DNA of 64,000 nucleotides from Phragmitibacter sp965284365 (GTDB lineage Bacteria > Verrucomicrobiota > Verrucomicrobiia > Verrucomicrobiales > Verrucomicrobiaceae): positions 2,542,001 to 2,606,000 of the forward strand of contig OZ260079.1 of NCBI GenBank assembly GCA_965284365.1, written 5' to 3'. Positions 35,156 through 44,950 of this stretch are shown piece after piece. The notes under the pieces were generated by a model. The model worked only from the letters and a program-made list of their open reading frames with translations, did no database searches and was not told the DNA's origin. A program made the position numbers and the translations under genes. The number at the start of each line of letters is the position of its first letter. Positions within the stretch are counted from its first letter, which is position 1.

Positions 35156-36880
35156 TTACACCACATCCAAGTCGGTGACGGCGCCCTTGCTGGCGCTTTG
35201 CACGGTGGCGGCATACTTGGCCAACACCCCACGGGTCACACGGGGTTTTGGCTGCTTCCACGCATCCAAACGTGCGTTCAGTTCCTTCTTGGAGATATCC
35301 AGGGTGATCTCGCGCTTGCTGGCGTCGATGGTGATGGGGTCATCGTTTTTGATCACAGCGATCGGCCCGCCCACAAAGGCTTCCGGTGTCACGTGACCTA
35401 CCACAAAACCGTGGCTGCCACCGGAGAAACGTCCGTCCGTGATGAGCGCCACGTTCTTGCCCAAGCCCTTGCCCATGATGGCGCTGGTCGGGCTGAGCAT
35501 TTCGCGCATGCCCGGTCCACCCTTCGGTCCTTCGCTACGGATCACGATGACATGCCCAGCCTTCACCTTGTCGTGCAGGATCGCTTGGAGCGCTGTTTCC
35601 TCGGATTCAAACACGATCGCTTTGCCAGAGAAATACAGACCTTCCTTGCCGCTGATCTTACCCACTGCGCCCTCTGGGCAGAGGTTCCCGCGGAAAATGA
35701 CTAGGTGACTGTCTTTCTTAATCGGCTTGTTGAGCGGATAGATGATCTTCTGACCCTTGGGGTACTTGAGCTTCACCTTGCTGAGGTTCTCCTTCATGGT
35801 CCGGCCTGTCACGGTCATGCAGTCGCCGTGCATGAGACCTTCCTCCACCAGGGTCTTCATGAGAGGCACCGTGCCTCCGATCTTCACCAAGTCATTCATG
35901 AAATACTTGCCGCTCGGCTTCAGATCCGCCACCACCGGCGTTTTTTTGCCAATGCGGGTGAAGTCATCAATGGTGAGCTTGATGCCAGAAGCATGGGCCA
36001 TGGCGATGAGATGCAACACAGCATTCGTGGAGCCGCCTAAAGCGATCACCAGCGTGATGGAGTTTTCGTAGGCTTCCTTCGTGAGGATGTCACTCGGACG
36101 GATGCCCCGCTTGATCATGTTCATCACGGCCACGCCGGCGTCGAAACAGTCGATCAGCTTGGCATCGGAGACGGCGGCCAGCGCGCCACTATTCGGCAGG
36201 GAAAGGCCCAGAGCTTCGATGGCGCTCGCCATGGTGTTTGCCGTGTACATACCGCCGCAGGAGCCTTCACCTGGGATGGCCACCTCTTCGATTTCGTGCA
36301 ATTCGTCTTCCGTGATGAGGCCGCCGGCGTGCTTGCCAACGGCTTCGAACACGGAAACCACGTCACACTCTTTTTTCTCCGGACCCACGCAGCCGGGGAG
36401 AATGGTGCCGCCGTAAACGAATACCGCCGGACGATTCAGCCGCGCAATCGCGATTGCACAGCCCGGCATGTTTTTATCGCAGCCGCCGATCGCCACAAAG
36501 CCGTCCAGGCATTCGCAGCCCACCACCGTCTCGATGGAGTCGGCGATGACTTCACGGCTCACCAGGGAGTATTTCATCCCTTGAGTGCCCATACTGATCC
36601 CATCGGAGATGGTTATGGTGTTGAAAATGATGCTTTTACCTCCAGCAGCATCCACACCCTTGGCGGATTCCTTGGCCAGGCGGTCAATGTGCATGTTGCA
36701 CGGGGTGACCATGCTCCAAGTCGAGGCGATCCCGATCTGAGATTTCTGGAAATCTGCCTTTTTGAACCCCACTGCGTGGAGCATCGCCCGGCTGGCGGCG
36801 CGCTCGGGTCCGTCCACCAAAATGGCGGAATGGGCACGATGAAGAGAGGGTTTTTCCTTGGCTTTGGCTTTCTTGGACAT
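35156..36880 (-). CDS. ilvD: Dihydroxy-acid dehydratase
   Basis: 574 residues from the ATG at 36880 (MSKKAKAKEKPS); the frame extends nine codons further. It dehydrates 2,3-dihydroxy-3-methyl acids, the penultimate step of valine and isoleucine synthesis. Iron-sulfur and Mg motifs are present: STWSMVTPCNMHID, GCDKNMPGCAIA, GEGSCGGMYTANTMA, GGSTNAVLHLIAMAHA, and the C-terminal LITDGRFSGGSHGFVVGHVTPEA. It is a typical IlvD/Edd-family length. The gene is divergent from serA across 116 bases, with no other branched-chain genes nearby. Confidence 0.96.
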   Translation of the reverse strand: MSKKAKAKEKPSLHRAHSAILVDGPERAASRAMLHAVGFKKADFQKSQIGIASTWSMVTPCNMHIDRLAKESAKGVDAAGGKSIIFNTITISDGISMGTQGMKYSLVSREVIADSIETVVGCECLDGFVAIGGCDKNMPGCAIAIARLNRPAVFVYGGTILPGCVGPEKKECDVVSVFEAVGKHAGGLITEDELHEIEEVAIPGEGSCGGMYTANTMASAIEALGLSLPNSGALAAVSDAKLIDCFDAGVAVMNMIKRGIRPSDILTKEAYENSITLVIALGGSTNAVLHLIAMAHASGIKLTIDDFTRIGKKTPVVADLKPSGKYFMNDLVKIGGTVPLMKTLVEEGLMHGDCMTVTGRTMKENLSKVKLKYPKGQKIIYPLNKPIKKDSHLVIFRGNLCPEGAVGKISGKEGLYFSGKAIVFESEETALQAILHDKVKAGHVIVIRSEGPKGGPGMREMLSPTSAIMGKGLGKNVALITDGRFSGGSHGFVVGHVTPEAFVGGPIAVIKNDDPITIDASKREITLDISKKELNARLDAWKQPKPRVTRGVLAKYAATVQSASKGAVTDLDVV

Positions 36881-36996
36881 GGTCGGCGTGGGTGAGAGGG
36901 ATGCCAAGATGCGCCTCCGGCGGAAGGATTCAAGCTCTGCGTAAGAATCAGCGAGTGCTTGCGCCGCCCGTGCGTGGTGCTAGCCTTCGCCTCCCT

Positions 36997-38598
36997 ATGT
37001 CAAAGCACCGCATCCTCGTCGCCGATCCTATTTCGCAGACCGGCATAGACCTCCTCACAGCGGAACCCTCCTTTGAGGTGATCGTCAAACTCGGGCTCAA
37101 AGAGCCGGAATTCTGTGAAGCAGCGCAGGATGTCTCCGCCATCATCGTGCGCAGTGGCGTGAAGGTGACGGCCAAAGTTCTGGAATCTGCCAAGAAACTC
37201 GTGGTCGTAGGCCGCGCTGGGGTCGGCGTGGACAACATCGACATTCCGGCTGCCTCGAAGCATGGCGTGGTGGTCATGAATACTCCCGGAGGAAACACGA
37301 TTTCCACCGCGGAACACGCGTTCACCCTCATGATGTCTTTGGCGCGGAAGGTGCCTCAGGCGCACGCGACTATCATCGCGGGCAAGTGGGATCGGAAAAG
37401 TTTCCAGGGCACGGAAGTAAATCAGAAGACCCTCGCAGTCCTTGGCATGGGCCGGATCGGCGCTGAGTTCGCCAAGCGCGCCAAAGCTTTTGGCATGCAC
37501 GTCGTGGCTTATGACCCTTATCTCAGCGCCAATCGCGCTCAGATGCTGGGCGTTGAGCTGCGCGACAATCTGGATGAAGCCGTCAAAGATGCAGACTTCA
37601 TCACCATGCACATGCCGCTTACCGCTGAGACGAAACACATGCTCAATGAAGAGCGCATGCGGAAGATCAAGAAAGGCGTCCGCATCATCAACTGCGCCCG
37701 TGGCGGTCTGGTGGATGACAATGCCCTCGCGAAGCTGCTGGTGGAAGGTCACGTGGCCGGAGCTGCCCTGGATGTATTCGAGATCGAGCCTCCTCCCGCG
37801 GATTACCCGGTGCTCCTCGCCCCTAATGTCGTCTTCACGCCGCACCTTGGCGCCTCGACTGGGGAAGCCCAGGAGTCCGTTGGAATCGAAATCGCCGAAC
37901 AGGTGAAAGCCAATCTTCTGGAAGGCACTGTGGTCAATGCGGTGAACATGCCAAACGTGGATCCGAAGACCCTCGCTGAAATCGGGCCTTTCCTGCGCTT
38001 CGGTGAAGTCCTGGGTCGCCTGATTTCTCAAATCGCTCCGCCTCGTGTCGAGAAGCTGCGGGTGAACTACAGTGGTCGTCTTGGCCAACTGGACACCACC
38101 CTCGTCTCCCGTGGCGTGCTGAAAGGCTTCCTCGAAAAGCCGATCGGTGCGGATCAGGTAAATTTGATCAATGCGATGGGAACCGCGGAAAATCTCGGCC
38201 TCCGCTTCACGGAAAGCCGTGTGCCGGAGCCCAGCGAGTTCACGGACCTTATTGAAGTCATCGCTGGCACTGGCGATCAGACAGCGGTCATCAGTGGTTC
38301 ATTCTTCGGTGGGGATCCCCGCATTGTGAAGATCAATGGCCGCCGTGTGGAAGCACGTCCTGAGGGCACACTTCTCCTCATCGAGAATGACGACCGCCCC
38401 GGCATGATCGGCGCCTACGGCAGCATCCTGGGCAAGAATCAGGTGAATATCGCGAATATGTCCCTGAGCCGAAACGTTGAAGGCGGCACTGCCTTGACCC
38501 TGCTCACCCTGGACTCCCCGCCCAGCGAGAGCGTGGTGAAGGAACTCGAGCAAGTCCCCGGCGTGAAGAGCGTGCACGGGATGGTAATCGAAAGCTAA
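36997..38598 (+). CDS. serA: D-3-phosphoglycerate dehydrogenase
   Basis: 533 residues from the ATG at 36997, the first step of serine synthesis. NAD-binding GMGRIG (Gly152 to Gly155 region) and catalytic Arg235 (CARGG), Glu264 (EIEPP) and His283 (PHLGAST) are in place. After the catalytic core come the intervening ASB domain (about 320-450) and a C-terminal ACT domain (about 455-533, LLLIENDDRPGMIGAYGSILG), so it is the long type I enzyme that can be feedback-inhibited by serine. It is divergent from ilvD and followed 51 bases later by the M3 peptidase gene. Confidence 0.96.
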   Translation: MSKHRILVADPISQTGIDLLTAEPSFEVIVKLGLKEPEFCEAAQDVSAIIVRSGVKVTAKVLESAKKLVVVGRAGVGVDNIDIPAASKHGVVVMNTPGGNTISTAEHAFTLMMSLARKVPQAHATIIAGKWDRKSFQGTEVNQKTLAVLGMGRIGAEFAKRAKAFGMHVVAYDPYLSANRAQMLGVELRDNLDEAVKDADFITMHMPLTAETKHMLNEERMRKIKKGVRIINCARGGLVDDNALAKLLVEGHVAGAALDVFEIEPPPADYPVLLAPNVVFTPHLGASTGEAQESVGIEIAEQVKANLLEGTVVNAVNMPNVDPKTLAEIGPFLRFGEVLGRLISQIAPPRVEKLRVNYSGRLGQLDTTLVSRGVLKGFLEKPIGADQVNLINAMGTAENLGLRFTESRVPEPSEFTDLIEVIAGTGDQTAVISGSFFGGDPRIVKINGRRVEARPEGTLLLIENDDRPGMIGAYGSILGKNQVNIANMSLSRNVEGGTALTLLTLDSPPSESVVKELEQVPGVKSVHGMVIES

Positions 38599-38649
38599 AC
38601 GACAGAATCTTGTTTCCTCCGCGCGGCCCTTGGCCGTGCTTCCCTGCCC

Positions 38650-40764
38650 ATGTCCCACCCTTTCCTGACAAAGACACTCCACATCCGCTGGTCCACCCTG
38701 ACTCCCGATGCCGTCGAGCCAGACATCACGCTGGCACTGGAAAAGGCGCAACAGGCATTGGACAAAGTCATGGTGCAAGATCGGGGTAAGATGTCCTTCG
38801 CCTCGGTTATCCTCGGTTTTGAAGAGTCCCTACGAGAGTTAAATCAAGCTTGGGGTTTGGTGAATCACCTCGACGCGGTGTGCAACACGCCTGCTCTGCG
38901 GGAGGCGTACAACAAGATGCTGCCCGCGGTGACAGCCTTCCTGGCCAAGGTTCCTTTGGACGAGAATCTCTGGGACCTCATTCTCACTTACAGCAAGACG
39001 GACGAAGGCAAGGCATTGACCGGCACGCAGCGCCGGGCCTTGGACGAGACGCTCGCCTGGTTCCGTGAATTGGGCGCCGAACTTCCACCCAACAAGAAGA
39101 AGCGGCTGGAAGAGATTGAAGGTGAACTCTCTCTGGTCACGCAGAAGTACTCGGAGAACGTCCTCGATTCCACCAACGCGTGGGAGATGGTCGTGGAAGA
39201 TATCAGCCTCCTGGCAGGACTGCCTGTGAGCGCGATCGAAGCTGCCAAGGCGGATGCCGAAGCCAAAGGACTGGGCGCTCCTGAGAAGCCAGTCTACCGT
39301 TTCACTTTGAAAGCGCCTTCCATGATCCCGGCCATGGAGCATCTGGAAGACACGGAACTTCGCAAACGGATCTGGGAAGGCAGCACCACGGTGGGCCGCG
39401 GTGACAAGTATGACAACACCGAACTCGTCTGGCGCATCCTGGCGCTTCGTCATGAGAAAGCACAGATCCTCGGTAAGCCGAACTTCGCCGACTACGTGCT
39501 GGAGCGGCGCATGGCCAGAAATGGCGCGACTGCTCTGAAGTTCACCGAAACGCTGCACGATAAGATCCGCACTGCTTTCAACGGTGAAATCGCTGCGTTG
39601 CAGGAATATGTTGGTGAGTCTTCAGGACAACCCACGCGCTTGTTGGAGCCATGGGAAGTGGCCTACTGGAGCGAGCGCCGCCGCCGCGCCAAGTATGATT
39701 TTGATCAGGAGGAACTCCGCCCTTATTTCCCGGTGGATGGCGTGCTCGGCGGCATGTTTCGCATTGCGGAGCGTTTGTTCGATCTGCAAATCACGCAGCG
39801 GGACACCGTGTTTTATGAACTGGGTCAGACGGGTGAAAGTAGTGCTTCAACACTCGACCCCGGGCCGGTGGAAGTGTGGCATCCCTTGGTGAAGTTCTAT
39901 GAGGTGCGGAATGCCGATGGCATTCACATCGGCAGCTTCTTCGCCGACTGGCATCCGCGCGATTCCAAACGCGGTGGCGCCTGGATGAACTACCTTCAGG
40001 GCGGCTTGCCTCCCACGAGTGATCAGGCACGCCGGCCACATCTCGGATTGATCTGCGGAAACATGTCACCACCTGTCGGAGACAAGCAAGCCCTGCTCAC
40101 GCACGACGAAGTCTGCACGGTGTTTCATGAGTTTGGCCATCTACTGCATCAGATCCTCGGAAACGTGGATGTGCCCAGCCTGAACGGATTGAACGTCGCC
40201 TGGGACTTTGTGGAACTGCCCAGCCAGCTTATGGAGAACTTCTGCTGGGAGCGTGAGAGCCTCGACTTCTTCGCGATCCATCACGAGAACACGAATCACA
40301 TTCCCGAAGCGCTCTTCAAGAAGATGATCGAGTCGAAGAATTACATGAGTGCGGTGTCGACGATGCGCCAGCTTGGGTTCGGCAAGCTCGACCTCGAGCT
40401 GCACATGTATTACGCCGAGGAGAAAGAGGCGGATCTGGACGCGCTCTCGCGGAAAGTATTGCAGGAATACACCTTTCCCACTCAGACTCTGGGACCTGCC
40501 ATGGCCCGTCGATTTGGACACCTGTTTTCCCAGTCCGTCGGTTACGCAGCGGGATACTACAGCTATAAGTGGGCTGAGGTGCTCGATGCGGACGCCTTCA
40601 CGCGTTTCCAACAAGAAGGCGTACTCAATCCCATCGTGGGACGTGCCCTTCGCGATTGCATCCTGAGCAAGGGCAATAGCGAGGAACCCGGCAAGCTCTT
40701 CCGTGATTTCATGGGCCGCGATCCGGATCCGAGTGCTCTTCTGTTGCGCGCGGGCTTGGCGTAG
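38650..40764 (+). CDS. M3 family oligopeptidase (oligopeptidase A-like)
   Basis: A 704-residue cytoplasmic zinc metallopeptidase. The HEFGH motif at residues 493-497, with downstream Glu in WDFVELPSQLMENF, forms the thimet oligopeptidase active site. YSYKWAEVLDADAF and FGHLFSQSVGYAAGYYSY near the end are substrate-binding signatures of the PrlC/OpdA branch. There is no signal peptide, so it probably degrades short peptides, including cleaved signal peptides that SppA (16581-17606) produces. It follows serA closely on the same strand. Confidence 0.94.
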   Translation: MSHPFLTKTLHIRWSTLTPDAVEPDITLALEKAQQALDKVMVQDRGKMSFASVILGFEESLRELNQAWGLVNHLDAVCNTPALREAYNKMLPAVTAFLAKVPLDENLWDLILTYSKTDEGKALTGTQRRALDETLAWFRELGAELPPNKKKRLEEIEGELSLVTQKYSENVLDSTNAWEMVVEDISLLAGLPVSAIEAAKADAEAKGLGAPEKPVYRFTLKAPSMIPAMEHLEDTELRKRIWEGSTTVGRGDKYDNTELVWRILALRHEKAQILGKPNFADYVLERRMARNGATALKFTETLHDKIRTAFNGEIAALQEYVGESSGQPTRLLEPWEVAYWSERRRRAKYDFDQEELRPYFPVDGVLGGMFRIAERLFDLQITQRDTVFYELGQTGESSASTLDPGPVEVWHPLVKFYEVRNADGIHIGSFFADWHPRDSKRGGAWMNYLQGGLPPTSDQARRPHLGLICGNMSPPVGDKQALLTHDEVCTVFHEFGHLLHQILGNVDVPSLNGLNVAWDFVELPSQLMENFCWERESLDFFAIHHENTNHIPEALFKKMIESKNYMSAVSTMRQLGFGKLDLELHMYYAEEKEADLDALSRKVLQEYTFPTQTLGPAMARRFGHLFSQSVGYAAGYYSYKWAEVLDADAFTRFQQEGVLNPIVGRALRDCILSKGNSEEPGKLFRDFMGRDPDPSALLLRAGLA

Positions 40765-40793
40765 ATCGCATTGCATAGCGTCGATGGTTAGAT

Positions 40794-40820
40794 GAAGTGG
40801 TGAGGTTTTCTATCCACTTC
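40794..40820. repeat. Inverted repeat after the M3 peptidase gene
   Basis: GAAGTGG and CCACTTC, seven bases each, flank a 13-base loop about 30 bases after the stop codon. No proper T-tract follows, so terminator function is possible but weakly supported. Confidence 0.3.
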
Positions 40821-40897
40821 GTTTCACGGTAAATCGTCGTTTAGACCCATGATCGTCATGGTGTCTCTCATGGAACCATGCGTATTCTGACATTCGC

Positions 40898-42640
40898 ATG
40901 AACTCAAAAGCTTATACCGGCTCGTCTGCCTTGCCCTGGTCGTTCCGAGGCTTGCTCCATCTCGTATGGATTTGTCTGGCCTCCTTCAGTGTCTTCGGAG
41001 CTCATGCTGCCGAGCCCCGCATCATCGAAGCCGATGTCTGCATCTATGGCGCAACTTCCGGTGGCGTCATTGCTGGTGTCCAGACGGCGCGTTTGAATCG
41101 TAAAGCGATTGTCCTCGAACCGGGACGCCACCTCGGGGGCATGACGGCAGGCGGCTTGAGCGCCGTGGATATTGGTGACCCTCGCTCGGTCGGTGGTTTG
41201 GCTCGCGAGTACTTCACAAAACTTGCCGCCACCGTGGGTGTGACGCTTGCCTGGGATAAGGCCTTTGAAAGCAAAGGCGGTGGTCCGGCCACAGGGGGAG
41301 CATACGCGATCGAACCGCACAAAGCAGAGCAGGTCTTTCGGGACATGCTCGCGGAGCACAAGGTGCCGGTGCATTTCAACGCTCGCCTCGCGAAAGTCAT
41401 CAAAGACAGCGCCACCATCAAAGAACTCGTCATGGAGGATGGCAGTATCTTCCGCGCGAAACGTTTTATTGATGCCACCTATGAAGGCGATCTTTTGGCC
41501 AAGGCGGGCGTCTCCTACACGCTCGAACGTGAAGGGAATAAGAAGTATGGCGAGACTTACAACGGCATCTACTACGACCCCAAATATGAGCCGCGCACCA
41601 ATCACAAAAAGCCCGGCGAAACCGGCCGAGTCCCGGGAGGGCAGGGTGTGTGGGACCGCGATCTCCCGCTCGATCCTTATGTGATTCCCGGAGATCCAAA
41701 GAGCGGACTTCTTCCCCTTCTCAATGAAGGCGCTCCCGGCACTCCAGGAGATCCCGCTCACGGCGTGCAGGCCTATTGTTTCCGGCTCTGTCTCACCACG
41801 GCGCAGAATCGTATCCCGATCGAACCGCCTCCCGGCTATGATCCCAAGCGCTACGAACTTGTCGTGCGTTTCATCAAGGGCTGCCAGGACATGGGCGATG
41901 ACATGGATCTGCGTTGGTTCTCCAAATACGACGCACTGCCCAACGATAAATGGGACTTCAACACCGCAACCTTCGGGGGCAATCTTCCTGGCGCGAGTTG
42001 GGCGTGGCCCGAAGCCACTTATGCGGATCGTGAGCGCATTGCGCTTGAGCATCAAAACTATCACCGAGGCCTGCTACACTTTCTGGCCACTGACATACGC
42101 GTGCCAGAGAAAGTCCGGAAGGAGATGCAGCGTTTCGGGCTGCCCCGCGATGAGTTCCAGGACAACGGTGGCTGGCCACACCAAATTTATGTCCGCGAGG
42201 GCCGCCGCATGGTCTCCGATCTCGTTCTCACGGAGCACCATACCTTTGGCCGGGAGATCGCCCCGAAATCTGTAAGCCTTGGTTCCTATGGTACGGATAC
42301 GCACGAGATTAGACGCATCGTCAAAGATGGCTTGGTCATCCGTGAAGGCAAAACGGCCGGCGGTCGTGGAGGCTTCGGCCCGTATCAGATCGGATATGAC
42401 GCGATTGTGCCGAAGCTAGGTGAGTGCGATAATTTGTTGGTGACTTTCGCAATCTCGGCGAGCCACACGGCCTTCAGCAGCATCCGCATGGAGCCGGTCT
42501 TCATGGTCACCAGTCAATCCGCCGCTGCTGCTGCCTGTCTCTCATTGAATGATGATGTGCCGGTGCAACAAGTGGCCTACGAGAAACTGGAAGCCCTATT
42601 GCGCAAAGCTGATCAAGTCCTGAAGTGGGAACAAAAGTGA
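40898..42640 (+). CDS. Secreted FAD-dependent oxidoreductase (FAD_oxidored type)
   Basis: A 580-residue exported flavoprotein. Signal peptide at about residues 1-40 (HLVWICLASFSVFGAHAA). FAD-binding begins at ADVCIYGATSGGVIAGVQTARLNRKAIVLEPGRHLGGMTAGGLSAVD. The latter block is characteristic of the FAD_oxidored family common in Verrucomicrobia and Planctomycetes, whose members accompany polysaccharide degradation genes. The substrate is unknown. HHTFGREIAPKSVSLGSYGTDTHEIRRI and the closing SASHTAFSSIRMEPVFMVTSQSAAAAACL fit the family C terminus. The start lies 134 bases after the M3 gene. No sugar-related partner is next to it. Confidence 0.85.
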   Translation: MNSKAYTGSSALPWSFRGLLHLVWICLASFSVFGAHAAEPRIIEADVCIYGATSGGVIAGVQTARLNRKAIVLEPGRHLGGMTAGGLSAVDIGDPRSVGGLAREYFTKLAATVGVTLAWDKAFESKGGGPATGGAYAIEPHKAEQVFRDMLAEHKVPVHFNARLAKVIKDSATIKELVMEDGSIFRAKRFIDATYEGDLLAKAGVSYTLEREGNKKYGETYNGIYYDPKYEPRTNHKKPGETGRVPGGQGVWDRDLPLDPYVIPGDPKSGLLPLLNEGAPGTPGDPAHGVQAYCFRLCLTTAQNRIPIEPPPGYDPKRYELVVRFIKGCQDMGDDMDLRWFSKYDALPNDKWDFNTATFGGNLPGASWAWPEATYADRERIALEHQNYHRGLLHFLATDIRVPEKVRKEMQRFGLPRDEFQDNGGWPHQIYVREGRRMVSDLVLTEHHTFGREIAPKSVSLGSYGTDTHEIRRIVKDGLVIREGKTAGGRGGFGPYQIGYDAIVPKLGECDNLLVTFAISASHTAFSSIRMEPVFMVTSQSAAAAACLSLNDDVPVQQVAYEKLEALLRKADQVLKWEQK

Positions 42641-42709
42641 AGGTTCCATGAGATTAATTTTCTTCAGGATAGTATTGAATAAAGTTTTTCTTTGTAATAT
42701 CAGTGGAGG

Positions 42710-43786
42710 ATGGTTGCATTCTTTCCGATTGGTCGCGATCGCCTGAAGCTTAAGTTTGGCCGCAGCCTGGCCACGGCTGCCTCTCTGCTACTCGCAGTTC
42801 TTGTTGCAGGAATTCTCACCAACTGCACCACTTACAATCCTCTCACGGACCCGAATCTGAAATATCAGGCATCTGCTGATGCCCCTGCTGGTCCGGGGGT
42901 TCGCATTCGCTATCTTGGCAATACTACTTTCCATATCACAGACGGAGAGACTTCACTCCTGGTGGATGGATTTCTCTCTCGCCCCGGCGCTCTGCGAACG
43001 TTCGTGGGTCCCATTCGACCCAACAAGTATATTCTGGAGAAAGAGATCGCTCGGAATCAGATTGGGAAGCTCGATGCTATCATCGTGGGCCATGCCCATC
43101 ATGATCATGCTCTGGATGCGCCCTATTTTGGAAAGCGGTTTCCGGAAGCCACCGTCATTGGTTCGACTTCTTACAAGGCGATCCATAAAGGGGCTGGTCT
43201 GAGCACGGATTATCCCAAATTTCATGACCCTGCCTCACACGGCCCAAAGCGCGACTTTGGCCAGTTTACAGTCACGATGATTCCGGCTGACCATGTTGCG
43301 TCCACCAACCCCGTGCAGGAATGGATCGAAGGAAGAATCGACAAGCCTCTCAAAATGCCGGCACATTTCACGCGCTTTAACTGCGGTCAGGTTTATGCCA
43401 TTCACATTTATCACCGCGAAGGTTCCATAGCCATCACCACCTCAGCGGGGCCAGTGACTTGCCCTAGCAAAGGCGAGCATGCAGACGTCTTATTCCTGGG
43501 AGTGGGCTTTCTTTCAAAGCAATGTTGCTGCGCTCAACAGGAATACTGGCGCAATACCCAGCAGGCATTCACGCCACATACCGTCATTCCCGTGCATTGG
43601 GACAACTTCGCCAAAAAACTGCCGAATAAACGCGGGCCGTACCTCTCGCCACCGGCCCTGACACTCCTTGATAACACCGAGAAGGCCATGGCCTTCGTTT
43701 CCAAAGAGGCCAAGAAAGATGGCAAGGCTTTGCGTGTGATCGATGCCAGAGATACACTGCTGCTACGAGGTGGTGTCTTGCGATAA
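42710..43786 (+). CDS. Metallo-beta-lactamase fold hydrolase, probable lipoprotein
   Basis: A 358-residue protein. The N-terminal hydrophobic segment (about residues 19-38) ends in Cys39 (LTNC), so lipidation is plausible though the lipobox is not standard. The MBL zinc motif H128-x-H130-x-D132-H133 (GHAHHDHALD) is intact. Later His residues lie in PADHV and IPVHWDN. The layout resembles UlaG/NAPE-phospholipase D-like enzymes (IRYLGNTTFHITDGETSLLVDGFLSRPG) that cleave phosphodiester or lactone bonds. The start is preceded immediately by GGAGG, with unusually little spacing. It is followed by the DUF2817 gene, with which it may be co-transcribed. Confidence 0.85.
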   Translation: MVAFFPIGRDRLKLKFGRSLATAASLLLAVLVAGILTNCTTYNPLTDPNLKYQASADAPAGPGVRIRYLGNTTFHITDGETSLLVDGFLSRPGALRTFVGPIRPNKYILEKEIARNQIGKLDAIIVGHAHHDHALDAPYFGKRFPEATVIGSTSYKAIHKGAGLSTDYPKFHDPASHGPKRDFGQFTVTMIPADHVASTNPVQEWIEGRIDKPLKMPAHFTRFNCGQVYAIHIYHREGSIAITTSAGPVTCPSKGEHADVLFLGVGFLSKQCCCAQQEYWRNTQQAFTPHTVIPVHWDNFAKKLPNKRGPYLSPPALTLLDNTEKAMAFVSKEAKKDGKALRVIDARDTLLLRGGVLR

Positions 43787-43825
43787 CTATTCTTCCGCAT
43801 TACATGAATCGCGCACCGCCGCGCC

Positions 43826-44926
43826 ATGAATGCCCTCGACTGTTTCTCAACGGACTATGCAACGGCGCGCGACCGATTCCGGAAGGCGACTGCCCGTCTC
43901 GGTTGGTCGCAGGATGCTATCACCATAAGCCAACGTGGTCCGGATGATAGAGACCTCACCATAGACATAACAGCGAGTCCGACTGCCGCTGACCCCGTGG
44001 CCACTACCCTTGTGATCACCAGCGGGCTTCATGGAGTGGAAGGCTTCTTTGGCTCTGCGGTGCAACTGGCCCTCATGGAACGGTGGGCAGATGAAGGTGA
44101 GCAGGCTCTTCCCATTAAAGTCGTCTTCATTCACGCACTCAATCCTTTTGGCTTCGCGTGGAAGCGCAGGACCAACGAAGACAACGTTGATCTAAATCGG
44201 AATTTCCTGCTCCCCGGCCAATCCTTCACCAGCAGTCCCGCGGGTTACGCCCGCGTCGATCCTTTTCTCAATCCCCCGCACGCTCCATCCTCGAAAGAGC
44301 CTTTTCTGTTAAAAACGCTTTGGGCTCTGCTGCGTGGTGGCGGCATGACAAAGCTGAAGCAAGCCGTAGCACGTGGCCAGTATGACTATCCGCGCGGGCT
44401 GTTCTTTGGTGGCAAAAAGCCCTCGCACATTCAACAGATTCTCACAACCCATCTGCCGCAATGGCTGAAGGGAAGCCAAAGAGTGCTGCACCTCGACCTT
44501 CACACAGGGCTTGGCGCGTACACAAAGTGGAAACTCCTGATTGATCACCCCCTTCGAGAATCACAGGTTAACTTTCTCGATGAAGCATATGGCAAACAAA
44601 GCTATGAAGTCAACCTGGCCGCCAGCGTGCGAGGCAATGTTGCTTATCAGGCCCAAGGTAGCCTTGGCGCCTGGTGCCATTCGCAATTGCCAAATGTCGA
44701 CTATCTTTATGCCTGCGCCGAGTTTGGAACCTATGGGCCGGTGCGCATGCTAAAGGCCCTCCGCGCGGAGAACCAAGCGTGGCACTGGTGCCCTGATCTC
44801 GCGGAAAGGGAACGATACACGCAGGACTTGATGGAAGTCTTTTGCCCCGCAGATCCTCATTGGCGTGAAAGCGTTATCAACGAGGCAGACCATATGGTCT
44901 GCCGTGCGATCGCGACATTGACTTGA
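43826..44926 (+). CDS. DUF2817 / M14-like metallopeptidase
   Basis: A 366-residue protein of the M14-type DUF2817 family. Zinc ligands fit HxxE (GLHGVEG, His69 and Glu72) and the later HLDLHTGLG. The catalytic Glu fits YACAEFGT, and NEDNVDLNRNFL matches the substrate-binding Asn-Arg motif of carboxypeptidases. There is no signal peptide, so it probably acts in the cytoplasm on a peptide or amino-acid amide. It follows the metallo-beta-lactamase gene by 39 bases and is convergent with the aminotransferase gene. Confidence 0.85.
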   Translation: MNALDCFSTDYATARDRFRKATARLGWSQDAITISQRGPDDRDLTIDITASPTAADPVATTLVITSGLHGVEGFFGSAVQLALMERWADEGEQALPIKVVFIHALNPFGFAWKRRTNEDNVDLNRNFLLPGQSFTSSPAGYARVDPFLNPPHAPSSKEPFLLKTLWALLRGGGMTKLKQAVARGQYDYPRGLFFGGKKPSHIQQILTTHLPQWLKGSQRVLHLDLHTGLGAYTKWKLLIDHPLRESQVNFLDEAYGKQSYEVNLAASVRGNVAYQAQGSLGAWCHSQLPNVDYLYACAEFGTYGPVRMLKALRAENQAWHWCPDLAERERYTQDLMEVFCPADPHWRESVINEADHMVCRAIATLT

Positions 44927-44950
44927 TGAGGTGAAACCTCACTCGCTCAC